The notes under the pieces were generated by a model. That model was not told the origin of the DNA and did not search any database. It saw only the letters and a program-made list of their open reading frames with translations. 45,871 nt of DNA from Prevotella sp. UBA2809 (GTDB lineage Bacteria > Bacteroidota > Bacteroidia > Bacteroidales > Bacteroidaceae), in assembly GCA_002351725.1 (NCBI GenBank), contig DEHD01000029.1:1-45871 (forward strand), read 5' to 3'. The position numbers and the translations under genes are program-made. This document shows positions 7,512-14,962 of the stretch, piece by piece. Every line of letters starts with the position of its first letter. Position 1 is the first letter of the stretch.

Positions 7512-8150
7512 ATGAACGATGACATATTTGAATCAGTTTCACAAGGAAGCAATGGAGCGTACGATGAAGAAAATCGTAGAATTCAAGAAGTCTCCAATGA
7601 ACTCCAAAGACTTTGCCGACTACATGAGAAGGAATCTGGAGATGGCAAAGCAAATGGAACTCGCTTCGAAATAGAACAGCGTGCTGCCGAGCAGTTCGCT
7701 AAGTCAGCAGGTATATGGATTCCTATGGACGATATTTTCGACCTAGGAAGCCCTGGACCAAGTGGCAATGAAAATGATACATATGTTTCGGAAGATACTA
7801 TTTACAAGGTAAATAACTTGTTGAATAGTGGTGGAATATGCAAATTGCTGGATAAGATTTTACTCCATAATCTGATATTCCCCAATACAGCATATAGATT
7901 ACATGGTTTTACTGGATATGATGGCAGAACCATTATGCCAGTTTTAGAACAAGAACGTATATGTGAGGCACAGCCTGCCACGCAGATAATGATTGACACC
8001 TATATGTCGGCTCTCGGTTTTGAGAAAGAAGGTGAATCAGGGCGTTTCTCAAATGGTGATTTCGTAGTTTGGGATGTGGTTCCACGAAACGTACTAGTGG
8101 ATAAAGATGGCGATATGTATGTTGTTGATGCGGAAATAGCAAAGAAATAG
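7512..8150 (+). CDS. Kinase-like domain of polyvalent-protein type; start uncertain
   Basis: From ATG 7512 the frame gives 212 residues. The recognisable part begins near residue 54 (EQRAAEQFAKSAGIWIPMDD) and resembles the protein-kinase-like domain found in polyvalent proteins of phages and conjugative elements: YKVNN with a candidate ATP-site Lys (K99), a hinge around RTIMPVLEQE, then WDVVPRNVLVDKDG, a catalytic-loop-like D188...N193, and VVDAEI with a DFG-like Asp (D206). The only in-frame ATGs are 7512 and 7719; between them an ATA (7671) overlaps the stop of the 51-aa gene. Translation may start at 7512, start by reinitiation at the ATA, or start at 7719 with a shorter product. It lies between hsdS and hsdR, 21 nt before hsdR. 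A phosphorylating role in defence is not shown. Confidence 0.7.
   Translation: MNDDIFESVSQGSNGAYDEENRRIQEVSNELQRLCRLHEKESGDGKANGTRFEIEQRAAEQFAKSAGIWIPMDDIFDLGSPGPSGNENDTYVSEDTIYKVNNLLNSGGICKLLDKILLHNLIFPNTAYRLHGFTGYDGRTIMPVLEQERICEAQPATQIMIDTYMSALGFEKEGESGRFSNGDFVVWDVVPRNVLVDKDGDMYVVDAEIAKK
7519..7674 (+). CDS. Small conserved protein, 51 aa (locus A copy)
   Basis: The frame starts MTYLNQFHKEAMERTMKKI and contains KSPMNSKDFADYMRRN. It overlaps, in another frame, the first 54 codons of the open frame leading to the kinase. Support comes from the second copy at 44509-44649: 46 codons align without a gap, about 31 of 46 residues are identical, many changes are synonymous (TTG/CTG, TCT/TCG, CCA/CCG, TAC/TAT), and my count of differences by codon position is 11, 10 and 17. 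The alternative frame is less conserved (about half identical). The protein is charged and helical with no membrane segment; function unknown. Its stop (TAG, 7672-7674) overlaps an ATA codon of the kinase frame, suggesting a coupled gene pair. Confidence 0.65.
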   Translation: MTYLNQFHKEAMERTMKKIVEFKKSPMNSKDFADYMRRNLEMAKQMELASK

Positions 8151-8171
8151 TAACCTAAATAACTAAAACCT

Positions 8172-11100
8172 ATGGACGATTATAAAATCATAGTAGAACA
8201 GGAGCACCAGACGGTGATGGCGCACTACGATGTGGAGGCCAAGCCGGCTGAGGGTTATCAGAGCGAAGCTAAGTTGGAGGCATCGCTGATACAGCAGTTG
8301 AAGAATCAGGGCTATGAGTATGTGCAGATAAAGAACGAGGCTGCACTGTTGGCCAATCTTCGCCGTCAGCTGGAACTGCTGAATGATGTTACGCTTTCTG
8401 ACTCTGAATGGGCTCGCCTGCTGCCTATGATTTCGAATGATCAGATGTCGATACAGGATAAAACGGCTATTCTGCAAGACAAAGGCCATATACTTAATAT
8501 CACACTCGACAATGGTCAGACAAAGAACATAAAGCTGATTGACAAGACCAACATCTACAACAATCGTCTTCAGGTAATAAATCAGTTTGAAGAGGAAGGT
8601 GGTACTTATAAAAACCGTTATGATGTGACCATACTTGTAAACGGATTACCGATGGTACACATCGAGCTGAAACGTAGAGGTGTAGACATTAAGGAGGCAT
8701 TCAACCAGATTAACCGCTACCTTCGCGATAGCTTCTGGGCTGGTCGTGCTATGTTCGACTATGTTCAGATTTTCGTTATCTCAAATGGTACTGAGACGAA
8801 GTATTACTCAAATACTACACGATACGCAAAGGAGAAGGAGGCTGATAATGATCAGCGTAAACATAAGACAGATGGTAATACCTTCGAATTTACCAGCTAT
8901 TGGACTGATCAGGAGAACACCCTTCTAACAGATTTGCGCGATTTTACCAACACCTTCTTTGCCAAGCATACCATACTGAATATACTAACCAAGTACTGCG
9001 TGTTTAATGTAGACAAGCAGTTGCTGGTGATGCGTCCATATCAGATTGCTGCTACAGAGAAGATTCTGCAGCGCATACAGACTGCAATGAATATGCGTTG
9101 GCAAGGCACAATAAAGGCGGGTGGATATATCTGGCACACCACAGGCTCTGGCAAAACGCTCACATCGTTCAAGACAGCTCAGCTTGCTTCAAGGATGGAA
9201 GGTATAAAGAAGGTAATCTTCGTTGTAGACCGCAAAGACCTGGATTACCAGACAATGAAGGAGTATGATAATTTTGAGAAGAATTGCGCTAATGGCAATA
9301 GCTCATCTCAGATACTTCTGCGACAACTGAAGGATGATAATATCCACATAATCATTACCACCATACAGAAACTCTCTAACCTGATGAAACCTAAATTCGA
9401 CGGCGACGAGAAGCTGAAGGAGGTATTGACAAAAGATAATATAGTACTGATATTCGACGAGTGCCACCGCTCGCAGTTTGGCGATATGCGCCAAGAGATA
9501 GCCCGCAAATTCAAACGCTACTTTATGTTTGGATTTACAGGAACCCCGATTTTCGCTGTCAACGCTCATCATGGCTCAAAATATTCTACCACCGCCCAGC
9601 TATTTGGTGGCGAGCCCGATGAAAATGGAAAGCCAACCAAAGCGCTGCATACATATACCATCATTAATGCCATTCGCGACAAGAATGTGCTACGGTTCCA
9701 TGTGGACTATGAGAGTACAATGAAGATGAAGTCGAATGTCGACAGCAAATTGGTATGGGGTATCGATACAGATGAAGCCTTGCATAATCCTAAGCGCATA
9801 AGCATTGTAACCAAGTATATCATTGAGCATTTTGCTGAGAAAACAAAGCAGAGTGCTGATGCCTATACAATGAATCGCCTCACTAATGTGCAGGATGTTG
9901 TTAAGAAAGGACGCAATACTGACGAAGAAAAGGCAAAAATAAATACGCGTGGATTTAACAGCATATTCGCCGTTGACAGCGTGAAGACGGCAATTCTGTA
10001 TTACAACGAGTTTAAGAAGCAACTTGCAGAGCCAGGTGCTCCCGATTTGAAGGTTGCCACTATATATACATACTCGGCTAATGAGCCTGAAGAAGACGAG
10101 TGGGGACTTGGCGACGATGAGAATCCTGAAGGAGTAGGAGAGCTCGATCTGCAGAGTCGCGACGCGCTGGCAAAGGCTATCGACGACTATAACCACATGT
10201 GGACGCCTAACACCAGTTACACTACCGATGGCGACAGCTTTCAGAGCTATTACAAGGATGTTTCGCTTCGCATGAAGAACAAGCAGATTGACATTCTGAT
10301 TGTAGTTGGTATGTTCCTTACAGGTTTCGACGCCAAGACTCTTAACACGCTTTGGGTGGACAAGAATCTGAAGATGCACGGATTGCTGCAGGCATATAGT
10401 CGTACGAATCGTATTCTCAACGCTGTTAAGAACTGCGGTAACATAGTTTGCTTCCGCAACCTTGAAGAAGCTACGAACGAGAGCTTGGCGATATTCGGCG
10501 ATGAGAATGCCTCGGGCCTTGTATTCATGAAGACCTTCGACGAGTATTATAAATCTGGATACGAAGACGAAAAGGGTAATCACCATCGCCCTTATGTGGA
10601 ACTGATAAAAGAACTTTTGGAGTCTTTCCCTGTAGAAAGCATTGCAAACATATTCGACGAAGAGGAAAAGAAACGTTTTATCCGATTGTTTGGCGAAATC
10701 CTACGATTGAGAAATGTCCTATCTGCATTCGATGAGTTTACTGAGGACAAGATGCTTGTTCCGATGATGAACTTCAATGATTATCTGGGATGGTATAACA
10801 CTCTTCACGATGAGTTCCGACCCACTACGCATGATGAGCATGAGTCGATTGCCGACGATATCGTTTTCGAGATGGAGCTGGTAAAGCAGGTTCAGGTGAA
10901 CATTCACTATATCCTGATGCTGGTACAAAAGTATCACGACTCCAACTGCAGAGATAAGGAGATCATCGTAAAGATTAAGAAAGAGATTGAGGCCAGCCCA
11001 GATATGCGCGACAAACGCGACCTGATAATGAAGTTTATTGACCAAATGACTCCAGGTAAGGGTAGCGATGACGTAGGTGGCGATTGGGAGGAATATATCG

Positions 11101-11627
11101 AGGAACAGAAGCAGAAACAGCTGCAAGCCATTATAGATGATGAGCATCTGAAACCTGCAGAAACAACGGAGTTTATGGCTCGCGCATTTATGGACGGATA
11201 CGTAACTGAAACGGGTACGGGTATAGCCAAGATTCTACCTCCTACTAATCCGTTCTTACCTGATAGCGGAGAGAAGAAACAGACGGTGATTGACAAGCTG
11301 AAAGCATATTTTAACCGCTTCTGTAATCTGCTGAGCGACGACCGATTGGAATACGACTATTATCGCACGCAGAAACTGGATAGCGCTGACGATGATGATG
11401 AGGTGCGCCAGATGATATGGGATTTACTGCACATGAATCCAAACATGAACGATATGGCTATACAGCGCGAAGTGACAGAACGTTTTGCCGGCAAATATGC
11501 GGGAATGAGTTTGAAAGAATGGCAACACATGATATCCGACTACTCTAAATGGGTAAGGTTGGCAATCGAAAACGAAAACTCTGGCGATAATAACAATTAC
11601 CAAATGGCTGCAGAGCCAAACGAATAA
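8172..11627 (+). CDS. hsdR: Type I restriction endonuclease, R subunit
   Basis: Motor and nuclease subunit that translocates DNA and cuts unmodified targets. 1151 residues, normal for the family. The N-terminal PD-(D/E)xK nuclease is visible as YDVTILVNG (D151) and HIELKRR (E165, K167). The SF2 motor follows: Walker A HTTGSGKT (322-329), IFDECHRSQFGDM (Walker B, DECH 429-432), FGFTGTPIF (motif III) and later TGFDAKTLNTLWVDK and QAYSRTNR (motifs V and VI). A helical C-terminal domain ends in QMAAEPNE; this short tail and the sequence after it are shared with locus B. Last gene of the operon. Confidence 0.95.
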   Translation: MDDYKIIVEQEHQTVMAHYDVEAKPAEGYQSEAKLEASLIQQLKNQGYEYVQIKNEAALLANLRRQLELLNDVTLSDSEWARLLPMISNDQMSIQDKTAILQDKGHILNITLDNGQTKNIKLIDKTNIYNNRLQVINQFEEEGGTYKNRYDVTILVNGLPMVHIELKRRGVDIKEAFNQINRYLRDSFWAGRAMFDYVQIFVISNGTETKYYSNTTRYAKEKEADNDQRKHKTDGNTFEFTSYWTDQENTLLTDLRDFTNTFFAKHTILNILTKYCVFNVDKQLLVMRPYQIAATEKILQRIQTAMNMRWQGTIKAGGYIWHTTGSGKTLTSFKTAQLASRMEGIKKVIFVVDRKDLDYQTMKEYDNFEKNCANGNSSSQILLRQLKDDNIHIIITTIQKLSNLMKPKFDGDEKLKEVLTKDNIVLIFDECHRSQFGDMRQEIARKFKRYFMFGFTGTPIFAVNAHHGSKYSTTAQLFGGEPDENGKPTKALHTYTIINAIRDKNVLRFHVDYESTMKMKSNVDSKLVWGIDTDEALHNPKRISIVTKYIIEHFAEKTKQSADAYTMNRLTNVQDVVKKGRNTDEEKAKINTRGFNSIFAVDSVKTAILYYNEFKKQLAEPGAPDLKVATIYTYSANEPEEDEWGLGDDENPEGVGELDLQSRDALAKAIDDYNHMWTPNTSYTTDGDSFQSYYKDVSLRMKNKQIDILIVVGMFLTGFDAKTLNTLWVDKNLKMHGLLQAYSRTNRILNAVKNCGNIVCFRNLEEATNESLAIFGDENASGLVFMKTFDEYYKSGYEDEKGNHHRPYVELIKELLESFPVESIANIFDEEEKKRFIRLFGEILRLRNVLSAFDEFTEDKMLVPMMNFNDYLGWYNTLHDEFRPTTHDEHESIADDIVFEMELVKQVQVNIHYILMLVQKYHDSNCRDKEIIVKIKKEIEASPDMRDKRDLIMKFIDQMTPGKGSDDVGGDWEEYIEEQKQKQLQAIIDDEHLKPAETTEFMARAFMDGYVTETGTGIAKILPPTNPFLPDSGEKKQTVIDKLKAYFNRFCNLLSDDRLEYDYYRTQKLDSADDDDEVRQMIWDLLHMNPNMNDMAIQREVTERFAGKYAGMSLKEWQHMISDYSKWVRLAIENENSGDNNNYQMAAEPNE

Positions 11628-11631
11628 AAAA

Positions 11632-11663
11632 ATATAGGGCGAGCATCACTGCTTGCCCTATAT
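11632..11663. terminator. Terminator hairpin shared by hsdR and antisense RNA
   Basis: ATATAGGGC-G-AGCA, loop TCAC, TGCT-T-GCCCTATAT. On the minus strand it is followed by seven T residues, on the plus strand only by TTAT, so it fits the leftward small RNA best and also ends hsdR. Confidence 0.8.
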
Positions 11664-11777
11664 TTATAAACCTTTTTCCAACCGGCCTCCGTGCTATCAC
11701 AGCATTAATTGGCCCAATCTGTAATTTTTAGCTTAAAAAACTAAATTAATCAACCATAAACCTTAACCATTAAAATA
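11632..11777 (-). ncRNA. Predicted small RNA, copy A (about 146 nt)
   Basis: Bounded by a canonical minus-strand promoter (11783-11814) and a strong minus-strand terminator (11632-11663), with no reading frame of note inside. The second copy at 44297-44420 keeps promoter, spacer length, a 33-nt central block and terminator loop (GCAGTGATGC) while other parts differ. Copy A adds a hairpin with GGCC...TGCT-GTGAT-AGCA...GGCC pairing. It converges on the hsdR 3' end. Predicted from sequence only; I could not match it to a known RNA family. Confidence 0.6.
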
Positions 11778-11782
11778 GGCTG

Positions 11783-11814
11783 CAAAGATAAAACTAATTA
11801 TCCATATAACCAAA
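11783..11814 (-). promoter_or_regulatory. Promoter of predicted small RNA A
   Basis: Minus strand TTTG (11811-11814), 20-bp spacer, TATCTTTG (11783-11790). Both boxes and the spacer length are conserved in locus B (44259-44290). Confidence 0.75.
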
Positions 11815-11861
11815 AGTTTTTGGATAAAAATGTATGGCGAACACAATTTTGTTGAAAAGCT

Positions 11862-11892
11862 TTTGTAGTCTTATTGAAAATCGTTATCTTTG
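11862..11892 (+). promoter_or_regulatory. Promoter of the 294-aa unknown gene
   Basis: TTTG (11862-11865), 19-bp spacer, TATCTTTG (11885-11892), 57 nt before the ATG at 11950; divergent from the small-RNA promoter. In locus B the -7 box survives (44181-44188) but the -33 box has decayed. Confidence 0.7.
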
Positions 11893-11949
11893 CTCCTCAG
11901 TATGTAATTAGCAATAATATCAATCATCTTAAAAAATTGAAGCAACCAA

Positions 11950-12834
11950 ATGAACTACATCATTTGCCCATACCGGCTCGTAAGTAGCGAGATATGGTAT
12001 ACCAATCCGGATGGATTAGCGCCTGAGGAAGTCTTCTTCGACGTGATCAGAGAGGACTTCCTAATCAATAATCAAACAATCGTTTTTGGTGATAAACACT
12101 TAAAGCATGTATACTCACACATTCACATAAACAAGCCTGCGGATGGTATCGCACTCTTGAAAATAGCTAATAGACTCGTGGAGGAGGATGAACAGCAGGT
12201 GTGGAATAAGTTTCCTGGCGAAGACCGCCAATTTGCGACCTTGTTTATTGTGAGCAGAAAGGATGCCACCTGTTTCTATATCGAGGAAAATGAAAAAGCC
12301 TTTGCCAATATGGAGGATTATATTAATATGGTGTGTCGAGGATTTAACGCCATCCTTAGCCTCAAAGGTCTGGCTGTAGTACCCGATAAGCACATAGTTA
12401 GACAAAACGACAACTACGGCATTATGTATATATCGGCTGTTATCAATAATCATCTGAAGGCCTCTCATGGGGCTGACAGTGAGGAAAGCACGCTTAGCAA
12501 GTTTGACGAGAAAATGCTGCAAGCCACTCGTTTGTTCACCAGCTCGCTAGTGGATATGTATAAAGCTAGCATCGTGATACAGACGCTTTACCTACTAACC
12601 ACACGTTGTAATGATGCAAAAAGAATGCTTTGCGTATTGAAGGCAGCTCTAGATGCTGGCGTGATGGAGAAACCAAGTTATAAGGACTATATAAAGGTGT
12701 TTGATTGTGGCAGTTTGATTTCTAAATGCAAGTATAGCATTTATACCAACCCTAATTATACTGGTTACAAAAACGATACTTTTTACAGGAACACCTATAT
12801 AACATTTATAAGGATAAAATCCATCAATTCATAA
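11950..12834 (+). CDS. Hypothetical protein, 294 aa, between restriction operon and primase module
   Basis: I do not recognise this protein. It begins MNYIICPYRLVSSEIWYTNP, has no signal peptide or clear membrane segment, and mixes beta-rich (about 1-115) and helix-rich parts (about 165-250, e.g. ATRLFTSSLVDMYKASIVIQTLY). The C-terminus holds several Tyr/Asn-rich stretches (SIYTNPNYTGYKNDTFYRN). It has its own promoter, and its 3' end is followed by 10-bp iterons. The position between two island modules, and its absence from locus B, suggest exchangeable cargo. Defence, regulation and orphan-toxin roles all remain open. Confidence 0.7.
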   Translation: MNYIICPYRLVSSEIWYTNPDGLAPEEVFFDVIREDFLINNQTIVFGDKHLKHVYSHIHINKPADGIALLKIANRLVEEDEQQVWNKFPGEDRQFATLFIVSRKDATCFYIEENEKAFANMEDYINMVCRGFNAILSLKGLAVVPDKHIVRQNDNYGIMYISAVINNHLKASHGADSEESTLSKFDEKMLQATRLFTSSLVDMYKASIVIQTLYLLTTRCNDAKRMLCVLKAALDAGVMEKPSYKDYIKVFDCGSLISKCKYSIYTNPNYTGYKNDTFYRNTYITFIRIKSINS

Positions 12835-12841
12835 CTAAAAA

Positions 12842-12871
12842 TCGAAACTTTTCGAAACTTTTCGAAACTTT
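12842..12871. repeat. Three perfect 10-bp iterons TCGAAACTTT
   Basis: Tandem copies at 12842-12851, 12852-12861 and 12862-12871, one helical turn apart, followed by an inverted repeat TGCACCA/TGGTGCA (about 12873-12904). They lie just upstream of the promoter of the primase module. Confidence 0.9.
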
Positions 12872-12912
12872 CTGCACCAAATTCGCACCGAGCGGAAATG
12901 GTGCATTTTTTA

Positions 12913-12944
12913 GTTGCATAATTGCTGCAGATACTATATTTTTG
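12913..12944 (+). promoter_or_regulatory. Promoter of the primase module
   Basis: GTTG (12913-12916), 20-bp spacer, TATTTTTG (12937-12944), about 80 nt before the ATG at 13025; the TCGAAACTTT iterons lie 40-70 nt further upstream. Confidence 0.65.
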
Positions 12945-13024
12945 CACCCGCATTTGCAACTATAAATAATAATATATTTACTGAGACAGGTGGGCCCATT
13001 CTGTTTCACTAACGTGAAGCAAGA

Positions 13025-13507
13025 ATGAAACAAATTGTGATTGAGATTGACGACGAGGCTTTCGAGCCTTTTATGGGGATGTTGCGCCTTTGCCCTTCGG
13101 TAAAGGTGGTGGGTACAAACAGCTTTGCTGAACCACAAGATATGACAGATCAGTGTTTTGCTGAAGCTGTCAAGGAGGTAGTGTCTGACAAGAACTTGTA
13201 TAAGCGGCCCAGTGACCTGGCTTATATTATGATCGCCGCCAATGATGGTGCTATCAATGGTTTAGATTATTATCAAACTCCAGATGACTTTATTGGCTAT
13301 TTACAGCAGATCGGTGTTGAGCAGCTGCCTAAGCGCTCAACAATATATAATAAGGTAAATGACACCGTGGAAAAGTTTCCTAACTGGAACTACGTGCATA
13401 CCGTAAAACCTAAAGAAAAGGTAAGGAGAAATAATCTGGTTTTACGTTTTTCAAGTGCTCTTGGAAAGGCTAAACGCCAAAAGTTGGACGGTTTTTTGGA
13501 CAAGTAG
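13025..13507 (+). CDS. Hypothetical protein, first gene of primase module
   Basis: 160 residues starting MKQIVIEIDDEAFEPFMGML. The first 40 look like a small beta-alpha unit of the sort seen at the start of antitoxin-like proteins. Residues 45-140 are helical with conserved-looking RPSDLAYIMIAANDGAINGL and PKRSTIYNKVNDTVEKFPNW. The basic tail (KPKEKVRRNNL...KAKRQKLDGFLDK) may contact nucleic acid, although its last codons coincide with a repeated DNA word (13477-13535) and could simply be repeat-derived. Not assigned to a family. First gene after the iteron/promoter region, so a replication or regulatory role in the module is plausible but unproven. Confidence 0.65.
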   Translation: MKQIVIEIDDEAFEPFMGMLRLCPSVKVVGTNSFAEPQDMTDQCFAEAVKEVVSDKNLYKRPSDLAYIMIAANDGAINGLDYYQTPDDFIGYLQQIGVEQLPKRSTIYNKVNDTVEKFPNWNYVHTVKPKEKVRRNNLVLRFSSALGKAKRQKLDGFLDK

Positions 13508-13535
13508 CCAAAAGCTGGACAGGTTTCTGGACAAC
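13477..13535. repeat. Two 28-bp direct repeats (31-bp period) with TGGACA words
   Basis: Units 13477-13504 and 13508-13535 match at about 23 of 28 positions; each contains two TGGAC words. The repeat runs across the stop codon of the upstream gene (13505-13507). Confidence 0.75.
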
Positions 13536-13633
13536 ACGAAAAACGGCCATTATGGGCTCGAAAAGTTGCTTTACCTTTGCCCTCGGAAATCAGATGATAG
13601 TCGTCTGATAGAGTTAAATTTAAAGAATTAAAA

Positions 13634-13987
13634 ATGAAAAAGGAAATGAACATTATCGGTTACTTTACAACACCGATTAAAGTAGTTGAAGGAGAAATGA
13701 GTTGCATGCAGGACATCAGCTCGTATGCTCTGGATGTGAAGGATCTGCTTGACCAACAGGTTAGTCCGGAATTGAGTGACAAACTAAATGAGATGTTGCT
13801 TGGATTCAACGAGGATGTGCAACTAGAAATGGTTGAGAACATGCTGAGTTTTATCTGCGCCAACGTGCTGCACACCACTGGTTGCTACTCGGTTGACACT
13901 GCGCTTGAGATGTGCTACAAGTGGATTGGCGACGAAAAGGGTATTGCCACCAAGGGATTTGGTAAACTGATTAATAGACTGATTTGA
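13634..13987 (+). CDS. Hypothetical protein, 117 aa, in primase module
   Basis: Starts MKKEMNIIGYFTTPIKVVEG; mostly helical and acidic (SPELSDKLNEMLLGFNEDVQLEMVENMLSF). No signal peptide or membrane segment and no recognised family. Weak A-rich leader before the ATG. The stop TGA (13985-13987) is followed 2 nt later by the next ATG (13990), indicating translation as a unit. Confidence 0.65.
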   Translation: MKKEMNIIGYFTTPIKVVEGEMSCMQDISSYALDVKDLLDQQVSPELSDKLNEMLLGFNEDVQLEMVENMLSFICANVLHTTGCYSVDTALEMCYKWIGDEKGIATKGFGKLINRLI

Positions 13988-13989
13988 CA

Positions 13990-14181
13990 ATGGCAGAGAA
14001 CAGTATAAGACGTGAAGGCCGGGTTAAACGTATAGAGTATCTGAGATACTTAGCTGATGTGAGAGCTAAAGAACAACAAGCGTGGGATATGGGAATCCGC
14101 ATCACTCGCAAAAGTATCGAGGAAATAAGAGAAGAATTCGTAAGAGTATCAGAATTTGATTCTATTTATATTAATTTTTAA
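13990..14181 (+). CDS. Hypothetical basic protein, 63 aa
   Basis: MAENSIRREGRVKRIEYLRYL followed by helical, charged sequence. The ATG at 13990 is preferred over an in-frame TTG at 13984, which lies inside the preceding gene. Highly Arg/Lys/Glu-rich and probably one long helix. It is 2 nt downstream of the previous gene and 14 nt before the OB-fold gene, so operonic. Function unknown. Confidence 0.55.
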   Translation: MAENSIRREGRVKRIEYLRYLADVRAKEQQAWDMGIRITRKSIEEIREEFVRVSEFDSIYINF

Positions 14182-14195
14182 TTTACAAAACAATT

Positions 14196-14477
14196 ATGAA
14201 CACAATGATTTTGAGAGTTAAAAAGTGCGGAGCTATGACTACCGTGCAGAGTGAGAAAAGTGAAAACGGAGTGCTTGACAAGCGCACACTGGTGCTGCAG
14301 GAGCTCGGAGGTAAGTACGAGAACTGCTACGTAGTGACAGCGCTGGGCAGTCTGGCGACCATCGAGTGGAGTGAGGGAGAACTCGTAGCGTGTGCGCTGA
14401 GTTTCCGAACTCATGAACACAACGGACAGGTTTTCATGGACGTGATAGCTAACGAAATGATAAAAGTGAGAAAGTGA
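14196..14477 (+). CDS. Small OB-fold-like protein (DUF3127-like)
   Basis: 93 residues. The pattern KRTLVLQELGG...YVVTALGSLATIEWSEGELVACALSFRTHEHNGQVFMDVIANEMIKV follows the layout of DUF3127: a coating strand, then a turn with G-E-x-L, then a strand ending in x-H-x-Y/H-N-G-x-x-F-x-x-I. The chromosome carries a full DUF3127 gene at 26951-27334, with GEDLTIQFDIDAHEYNGRWF at the same place. Single-strand DNA binding next to a primase would make sense, but is inferred from the fold. Six 8-bp iterons begin inside its last codons. Confidence 0.6.
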   Translation: MNTMILRVKKCGAMTTVQSEKSENGVLDKRTLVLQELGGKYENCYVVTALGSLATIEWSEGELVACALSFRTHEHNGQVFMDVIANEMIKVRK

Positions 14478-14510
14478 AAAAGTGAAAAGGTGAAATAGTA
14501 AAATAGTTAA
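14463..14510. repeat. Six tandem 8-bp words, AAAGTGAA type
   Basis: AAAGTGAG, AAAGTGAA, AAAGTGAA, AAGGTGAA, ATAGTAAA and ATAGTTAA at 14463-14510, with exact 8-bp period; starts within the 3' end of the OB-fold gene. Nothing else is seen up to the next gene at 14597. Confidence 0.85.
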
Positions 14511-14596
14511 ATCATTTGAGTTGAGGTGAGGAGGATGTTCTCGAGTAAATGGCCAAGGAATCCGAAATCTCTTCTCGCTAAAATAACTCAAATAAT

Positions 14597-14962
14597 ATGA
14601 ATAAATTAATTAACAAAACAACAACTATAGACGGCATGATGGCCGTTAGTGAGAATGATTTAGGGTTGAAGTATGTGCAGTTCCTGCCCGACAATCCATG
14701 TGTAGGACTGATGGAGGCGTTCCATGGATTTGGATATTTCCAAATGCTAAGCAATGGATCGTGCGACTTTATCCAAAAGAAACGCCACCGAAATAAGCCG
14801 GAGTTTAAAGGATATTACGCAAGTCTGTCGTTTTGTGCCGACGGATATGACAGAGTGACGTTTGTGGTGCCAAGCGACATGCGTGCAGAGCTACCAAAGA
14901 TACTGAGGAAGGGTATCTTCCAGATTATTGCACACCTGATTAAGAAAGGACTTGCCAGATGA
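14597..14962 (+). CDS. Hypothetical protein, 121 aa, coupled to primase gene
   Basis: Starts MNKLINKTTTIDGMMAVSEN; alpha/beta with a basic middle (IQKKRHRNKPEFKGYYASL) and a C-terminal helix (LRKGIFQIIAHLIKKGLAR). No family recognised. Its stop overlaps the primase ATG by 4 nt (ATGA, 14959-14962), so the two proteins are probably made in step and may act together. Confidence 0.65.
   Translation: MNKLINKTTTIDGMMAVSENDLGLKYVQFLPDNPCVGLMEAFHGFGYFQMLSNGSCDFIQKKRHRNKPEFKGYYASLSFCADGYDRVTFVVPSDMRAELPKILRKGIFQIIAHLIKKGLAR

Larger units (their letters stand above)
11604..11905 (+). repeat. Common 3' flank, copy A (inverted match to 44170-44454)
   Basis: From the last codons of hsdR (MAAEPNE and stop) through the hairpin, small-RNA region and divergent promoters, this segment matches the minus strand of 44170-44454. 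It includes a 33-nt identity (11732-11764 versus 44377-44345), matching promoter boxes and a matching hairpin core GCATCACTGC. It marks the join between the restriction cargo and the next cargo. Confidence 0.8.

Noticed and set aside
11632..11777. Retron or type III toxin-antitoxin RNA
   Set aside because: No reverse transcriptase and no ToxN-like gene or tandem RNA repeats nearby.
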